7,880 nt of DNA from Patescibacteria group bacterium (GTDB lineage: Bacteria > Patescibacteriota > Patescibacteriia > 2-12-FULL-60-25): NCBI GenBank assembly GCA_018817245.1, contig JAHIUG010000110.1:1-7880 (forward strand). The letters run 5' to 3'. Both the position numbers and the translations under genes were made by a program. This document shows, piece after piece, positions 5,420-7,880 of this stretch (positions within the stretch are counted from its first letter, which is position 1; each line of letters starts with the position of its first letter). Below the pieces are notes generated by a model, which saw only the letters and a list, made by a program, of their open reading frames with translations, ran no database searches and was not told where the DNA came from.

Positions 5420-5434
5420 TAAAACTGTTGTCAA
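5406..5434 (-). promoter_or_regulatory. Promoter of iscS-iscU
   Basis: On the minus strand a perfect TTGACA (5434-5429), a 17-bp spacer and TAGTTT (5411-5406) as -10. The -10 is weak (3 of 6) and lies at the centre of the palindrome. It ends 9 nt before the ATG, so transcription would begin within a few bases of the start codon. Confidence 0.55.
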
Positions 5435-5448
5435 TCTTTGCTCGCCGA

Positions 5449-5465
5449 AATAGTGGTACACTATT
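5449..5465 (+). promoter_or_regulatory. Extended -10 promoter and overlapping 17-bp palindrome of the lipoprotein gene
   Basis: TGG plus TACACT (5454-5462) forms an extended -10 ending 8 nt before the ATG; there is no good -35. The box lies in a palindrome with perfect 7-bp arms, AATAGTG (5449-5455) and CACTATT (5459-5465). Its inner half-site TAGTR/YACTA with a 3-nt centre is shared with the palindrome at 5397-5419. Confidence 0.45.
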
Positions 5466-5470
5466 AGCAT

Positions 5471-6598
5471 ATGAAATATTTTGGACAATTCATTTTATTT
5501 TTTTGTTTTGCTCTCATTGGAGCAGGCTGTCCCCTGACACAAAATCTGGATACTCCACGAATCGCAGAACCAATTGAAACAACTCTTTCCGAACAAACCA
5601 TTGCGCAAAAACTTGGCTTTGGGGAGATACCAAAAGTACCGACATCAGAACTTCGCCCCGGAACAAAAGGTAGCGTACGTGTAAATGCTGATCTGCCAAC
5701 CATTCCGGAGTTTGTAACCGTATTAAGAGTTAAGAGCGGCAGACCTAATCCGTCCCAACTTAGAAATATCGGTGCTTCGCTTAATATTCCAGGTGGCGTA
5801 ATCGGCGCTTCACCATTAAGTCAAGAATTAACATTGCAATGGACGGACGACCAAGGCGTGGAGTGGAATTTTAACGGCTCGTCCAGAAAACTCGAGTTCT
5901 CAGATCCTGCGGCAAAACCTGAATCTAACACTGTAACGGAATTACCGGACTATCAGCGAGTTCTGGAAAACGCATTAGCTTTTTTGAGCACTCACGGAAT
6001 TAATGCAACGCGCTTAGGAAAACCTTATATTGAGCCTGACTGGAAAGCATGGTGGGAATCTGAGCGCGAACAAAAACGCTGCGTTGGTTTTACGGATCGC
6101 GCGCTAATCCGCACTATGTCCGCTTCTACTGCTTTACTCCATGCGGCTCCGCCAAATTTACCACCAGCAAACGAAACAAACTGTCTGACTCCGGAGTTTC
6201 CTTCACGTATAGTTGTGCAATTCAATGCCACACAAGATGAACAGAGTGTTTTTATGGGCGATGGAGTTACTGTTAAAGGCGCAACTTTATATGTTGATGT
6301 CTCAAACCAAAAAATCTCAAGCGGCTCGATCGTACAACAAATTGATCCTGATCGCTCAGATTATCCAGGCCTGACTTTAGATGAGGCGCGACAAAAATTG
6401 GCACAAGGTGGTCAAGGAGGAACACCAAATGGAAATGTAACAATAGACGATGTAAGTTTTGAATGGTTTTTAATAGAAGATAAGACAGCGCCATTTGTAA
6501 CATATCTTTATCCAGCATTTGTCGGCAGCGGAACCATTGTGTACGCTGACGGCAGAACATCTCCATATAGAATCGTTGTGCCATTGGTATCGAACTGA
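5471..6598 (+). CDS. Predicted secreted lipoprotein of unknown function
   Basis: A 375-aa protein. Residues 1-19 are a signal peptide with a Phe/Leu-rich core. The sequence ALIGAGC ends at Cys20, a relaxed lipobox (Gly at -3), so the protein is probably processed and anchored through Cys20. After a polar linker, residues 60-145 are beta-rich (GSVRVNADLPTIPEFVTVLR, then LTLQWTDDQGVEWNF). A helix with DYQRVLENALAFLSTHGI lies near 160-178, followed by a region with two cysteines (204 and 238) that could pair outside the cell. A C-terminal beta domain runs from about 245, with RIVVQF, GATLYVDVSNQKI, YPGLTLDEARQKLAQGG (298-314) and TYLYPAFVG. The 'YP.lt.deA...L' block followed by a 'yl.P.f' strand is a form I associate with uncharacterised exported proteins of this bacterial group. 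No function can be assigned. It is transcribed divergently from iscS and probably leaderless. Confidence 0.8.
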   Translation: MKYFGQFILFFCFALIGAGCPLTQNLDTPRIAEPIETTLSEQTIAQKLGFGEIPKVPTSELRPGTKGSVRVNADLPTIPEFVTVLRVKSGRPNPSQLRNIGASLNIPGGVIGASPLSQELTLQWTDDQGVEWNFNGSSRKLEFSDPAAKPESNTVTELPDYQRVLENALAFLSTHGINATRLGKPYIEPDWKAWWESEREQKRCVGFTDRALIRTMSASTALLHAAPPNLPPANETNCLTPEFPSRIVVQFNATQDEQSVFMGDGVTVKGATLYVDVSNQKISSGSIVQQIDPDRSDYPGLTLDEARQKLAQGGQGGTPNGNVTIDDVSFEWFLIEDKTAPFVTYLYPAFVGSGTIVYADGRTSPYRIVVPLVSN

Positions 6599-6709
6599 GT
6601 AAATTCAATCGTAAATTCAGTAGTTGATTCGGTAGTAAATATGGTGGTGTATTCGTAATTCGTCACTCCATTCGTAATATTCGTAACGCGATTCGTCAAT
6701 TCGTAAACT
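6599..6709. repeat. Degenerate ATTCGTA-family repeat filling the intergenic spacer
   Basis: The whole gap between the lipoprotein stop and the next ATG is repetitive. On the minus strand its left part has period 12 (ACTACCGAATCA, ACTACTGAATTT, ACGATTGAATTT). Its right part on the plus strand holds seven copies of ATTCGTA or ATTCGTC, partly adjacent and partly separated by 1-5 nt. TAA recurs on the plus (coding) strand. No Shine-Dalgarno sequence or clear promoter is seen, so the next gene may depend on readthrough from the lipoprotein gene. Confidence 0.7.
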
Positions 6710-7150
6710 ATGAAAATCCCACAAGAACTCCAAGCGCATCTTCCTCATGCCGTATTGATTATTACTAGTGACAATATTATTTCGCGTTTTTACCTGGCAG
6801 GAGGCGATACTATAGAAGAAATAGACAGCGTATCTTTACCAAGCGAATTCAAACAAGATTCAGAAGGCAGCTTCACATCATCTGATGGTTCACGCGTTGC
6901 CGGCCCTGATTCGGACATTCATGACACTCCAAGACGAAAACAGTTTGTTAAAATGATGACTGAAAAAACTGAGGAGCTCGTGCGCAAACATAACATCGTC
7001 CACATTAACCTTGTTATGCCGGCTGAAGTTGAACATCTGTTTTCAGACAAACTGGCAAATGACGTAAAAGAAAAGATAATGCATGTGAAGCACCTCAGCC
7101 TGATGAAAGAAAATCCGATTGACATCGTGCGAATAATTTTTGAGAAATAA
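6710..7150 (+). CDS. Probable host-attachment / baeRF-family protein (eRF1-like)
   Basis: A 146-aa soluble protein, no signal peptide. The pattern fits the 'host attachment protein' family, whose members have been related to the archaeo-eukaryotic release factor fold (baeRF). An N-terminal strand pair reads HAVLIITSDNIISRFYLAGG (12-31). A Gly/Ser loop follows (EGSFTSSDGSR, 52-62). A helix carries RRKQFVKMMTEKTEELVRKH (75-94), and then comes a strand with HINLVMPAEVEHLFSDKL (98-115). It ends with KIMHVKHLSLMKENPIDIVR, as in the 'nl.k..p.div' ending of that family. No GGQ peptide-release motif is present, so it is unlikely to be a true release factor. Biochemical role unknown; the attachment name is historical. 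It follows the lipoprotein gene in the same direction, after the repeat-filled spacer. Confidence 0.55.
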   Translation: MKIPQELQAHLPHAVLIITSDNIISRFYLAGGDTIEEIDSVSLPSEFKQDSEGSFTSSDGSRVAGPDSDIHDTPRRKQFVKMMTEKTEELVRKHNIVHINLVMPAEVEHLFSDKLANDVKEKIMHVKHLSLMKENPIDIVRIIFEK

Positions 7151-7169
7151 TTCAACGTGCCAACCACAC

Positions 7170-7198
7170 TTGACGACGAATTCAATCCATGAGACACT
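7170..7198 (+). promoter_or_regulatory. Promoter of the XRE-acidic protein pair
   Basis: TTGACG (7170-7175), a 17-bp spacer and TGA-GACACT (extended -10, hexamer 7193-7198). The -10 ends 9 nt before the ATG at 7208, so the transcript would be essentially leaderless. The layout closely parallels TGG-TACACT-N8-ATG of the lipoprotein gene. Confidence 0.5.
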
Positions 7199-7207
7199 CT
7201 CTGCCAT

Positions 7208-7432
7208 ATGACAGATCAAACAATATACAATTGTCTTAAAGAACTACGCCGCAGCAAAGGAATGACCCAAGAAGCGCTGGCGAAAAAAGTTGGCACAAGC
7301 CGTCAAACTATTTGTTCCATGGAAAAGGGTGACTACATTCCTTCTCTAAAACTTGCCCTGCTAATCTCAAAGCAATTTGAAAGTTCTGTTGAAGATCTGT
7401 TCCATCTTAAAAAAAGAGTTTGCAAAAGTTAA
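7208..7432 (+). CDS. XRE-family helix-turn-helix transcriptional regulator
   Basis: A 74-aa one-domain DNA-binding protein of the short Cro/CI-like (HTH_3) type. The helix-turn-helix is complete: NCLKELRRSKGMTQEALAKK (8-27), the turn VGTSRQTI (28-35) with the recognition helix, SMEKGDYIPSLKLALLIS (37-54) and the closing VEDLFHL (61-67). It has no ligand or protease domain, so it probably acts as a small constitutive dimeric repressor. Its stop (TAA at 7430-7432) is one base from the ATG of the next gene, so the two are coupled. Promoter elements place the transcription start at or just before the ATG. Targets are unknown; the palindromes at 5397-5465 are not repeated before this gene. Confidence 0.92.
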   Translation: MTDQTIYNCLKELRRSKGMTQEALAKKVGTSRQTICSMEKGDYIPSLKLALLISKQFESSVEDLFHLKKRVCKS

Positions 7433-7433
7433 T

Positions 7434-7682
7434 ATGCAACTAGACACTCTAAATCGCAAAGAGCTGTTTGATGAAATTTCCGACCTTGCGCGCAATCAGG
7501 GAATTTCAACTCAGGAAGAATGGGATGGTTTAGTGGACGAGGTTGTTGAAAGCCACATATCTCTTGGCGAGCTGGATGAGGATCAGGATCTTGAAGGATT
7601 AAAAAACGCACTCATGGAAAAATGGGAAGTTCACACAAGCCAATCCCATCCTGAGTCTGACGCAGATAGAGAAGAAACATAG
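7434..7682 (+). CDS. Small acidic hypothetical protein coupled to the XRE regulator
   Basis: An 82-aa strongly acidic protein that I cannot assign to a named family. I start it at 7434 (MQLDTLNRKELFDEISDLAR), one base after the regulator's stop; the same frame is open back to an ATG at 7377, but that would overlap the regulator by 56 nt. It is helical in appearance: a first helix at 5-20, STQEEWDGLVDEVVESHISL at 25-44, an acidic turn (GELDEDQDLEGL), and NALMEKWEVH at 58-67. No membrane segment and no nuclease or toxin motif is visible. The pair resembles a regulator with a small acidic partner, and small proteins of this TQEEWD/LDEDQ type look familiar from this group. A toxin-antitoxin reading is not supported by residues. 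Confidence 0.75.
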   Translation: MQLDTLNRKELFDEISDLARNQGISTQEEWDGLVDEVVESHISLGELDEDQDLEGLKNALMEKWEVHTSQSHPESDADREET

Positions 7683-7686
7683 GAAG

Positions 7687-7766
7687 ACTGAAGAACTTAA
7701 GGACTGAAGGACAATTGTTCCTAAGTTCCTAAGTTCCTAAGTTCCTAAGTTCCTAAATTCTTCAGT
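7687..7766. terminator. Long imperfect inverted repeat between convergent genes, possible bidirectional terminator
   Basis: The outer arms ACTGAAGAACTTA (7687-7699) and TAAATTCTTCAGT (7754-7766) pair with one mismatch. The centre is the perfect palindrome ACAATTGT (7711-7718). Between them the left flank is a diverged reverse-complement copy of the octamer array. It could fold as one long hairpin in either transcript. There is no strong U-tract, so a terminator role is an inference from position. Confidence 0.45.
7718..7757. repeat. Octanucleotide tandem array, TTCCTAAG (5 units)
   Basis: Four perfect TTCCTAAG units and a fifth, TTCCTAAA, cover 40 bp without interruption. The TAG stop of the minus-strand gene (7747-7745) and its last codons are part of the array. 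The unit carries TAA on the plus strand and TAG on the minus strand. Confidence 0.92.
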
Positions 7767-7880
7767 AATTTCTCCAGATATTTTAGCGCTTCAACGCGCG
7801 TTTTTATTTTTCCTTTGTCGCGCAAACTTTCAATACTCCGAATCAACTCACCCATCCTCGCCCCGGGCTTAACTCCAAGT
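7745..7880 (-). CDS. C-terminal end of a probable CCA-adding tRNA nucleotidyltransferase / poly(A)-polymerase-family protein
   Basis: Only the last 44 codons are in the window; the gene enters from the right edge. The peptide LGVKPGARMGELIRSIESLR, then GKIKTRVEALKYLEKLLKN, matches the C-terminal signature of bacterial tRNA nucleotidyltransferases (class II Pol-beta superfamily), 'lg.kpGp.mG.ll..l......G.i.tr.eAl..l'. Those enzymes add or repair the tRNA 3' CCA end. Catalytic residues would lie in the missing part. The final residues (KNLGT and stop) are encoded by the octamer array, so the C terminus may have been set by repeat insertion. It is convergent with the small acidic protein gene. 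Confidence 0.72.
   Translation of the reverse strand, partial: LGVKPGARMGELIRSIESLRDKGKIKTRVEALKYLEKLLKNLGT

Noticed and set aside
6273..6608. 111-aa minus-strand ORF
   Set aside because: It is antisense to the lipoprotein gene, with an atypical composition and no recognisable domain; a shadow frame.
6508..6699. Minus-strand ORF rich in Thr, Asn and Glu (TNRVTNITNGVTNYE)
   Set aside because: Its peptide pattern simply reflects the degenerate nucleotide repeat; it covers the lipoprotein gene's 3' end and has no start signals.
7377..7433. Longer version of the small acidic protein starting at 7377
   Set aside because: It would overlap the XRE gene by 56 nt in another frame; the ATG at 7434, one base after that gene's stop, is the normal coupled start.
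316..7757. Tandem arrays considered as CRISPR or iteron sites
   Set aside because: The units are 7-8 nt without unique spacers, and no cas or replication initiator gene is present.
1..7880. tRNA, rRNA or known riboswitch
   Set aside because: No cloverleaf, rRNA signature or recognisable riboswitch core was seen by eye; a covariance-model search would be needed to be certain.

Overview
The window looks like chromosome from a Candidate Phyla Radiation (Patescibacteria) bacterium, probably of parcubacterial type. The grounds are small genes with few Shine-Dalgarno sequences, short ribosomal and housekeeping proteins with divergent tails, a bare rpsF-ssb-rpsR cluster not followed by rplI, a Trm11-like RNA methylase, a minimal iscS-iscU pair, and small hypothetical genes of a kind common in that group. 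TGA is used as a stop codon (for example at 2739-2741 and 6596-6598), so the TGA=Gly lineages are unlikely. The phylum call is an inference from gene content; no 16S rRNA is present.

Layout. 1-1420 (minus strand): rpsF (bS6), ssb, rpsR (bS18) and the first 32 codons of a class II lysyl-tRNA-synthetase-like gene that overlaps the rpsR stop. 1421-1502: divergent promoter region. 1554-2741 (plus): THUMP/Trm11-type SAM-dependent RNA methylase. 2738-3628 (plus): a self-contained unit of strong promoter, AGGAGG ribosome binding site, an unrecognised coiled-coil protein and an intrinsic terminator. 3627-5396 (minus): iscS (cysteine desulfurase) followed by iscU (Fe-S scaffold), separated by a 90-bp palindromic element and a heptanucleotide array. 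5397-5470: divergent promoter region with two palindromes. 5471-7150 (plus): a predicted lipoprotein of unknown function and a probable host-attachment/baeRF-family protein, separated by about 110 bp of degenerate repeat. 7208-7682 (plus): an XRE-type repressor and a tightly linked small acidic protein. 7745-7880 (minus): the C-terminal end of a probable CCA-adding tRNA nucleotidyltransferase.

What stands out is the spacer DNA. Nearly every spacer downstream of a gene is a tandem array of 7-nt (once 8-nt) units of several unrelated sequences (GTTACGT, AGTTAGA, ATTCGTA, TTCCTAAG). Each array begins at, or contains, a gene's stop codon, and its unit carries a stop trinucleotide on the coding strand. 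Because 7 and 8 are not multiples of 3, three units close all three frames. The one array lying inside a gene (2391-2418, in the methylase) has a stop-free unit. A second theme is promoters whose -10 box ends only 8-9 nt before the start codon (iscS, the lipoprotein gene, the XRE gene), which implies leaderless mRNAs. The iscS -10 sits exactly at the centre of a 23-bp perfect-arm palindrome, which looks like an operator.
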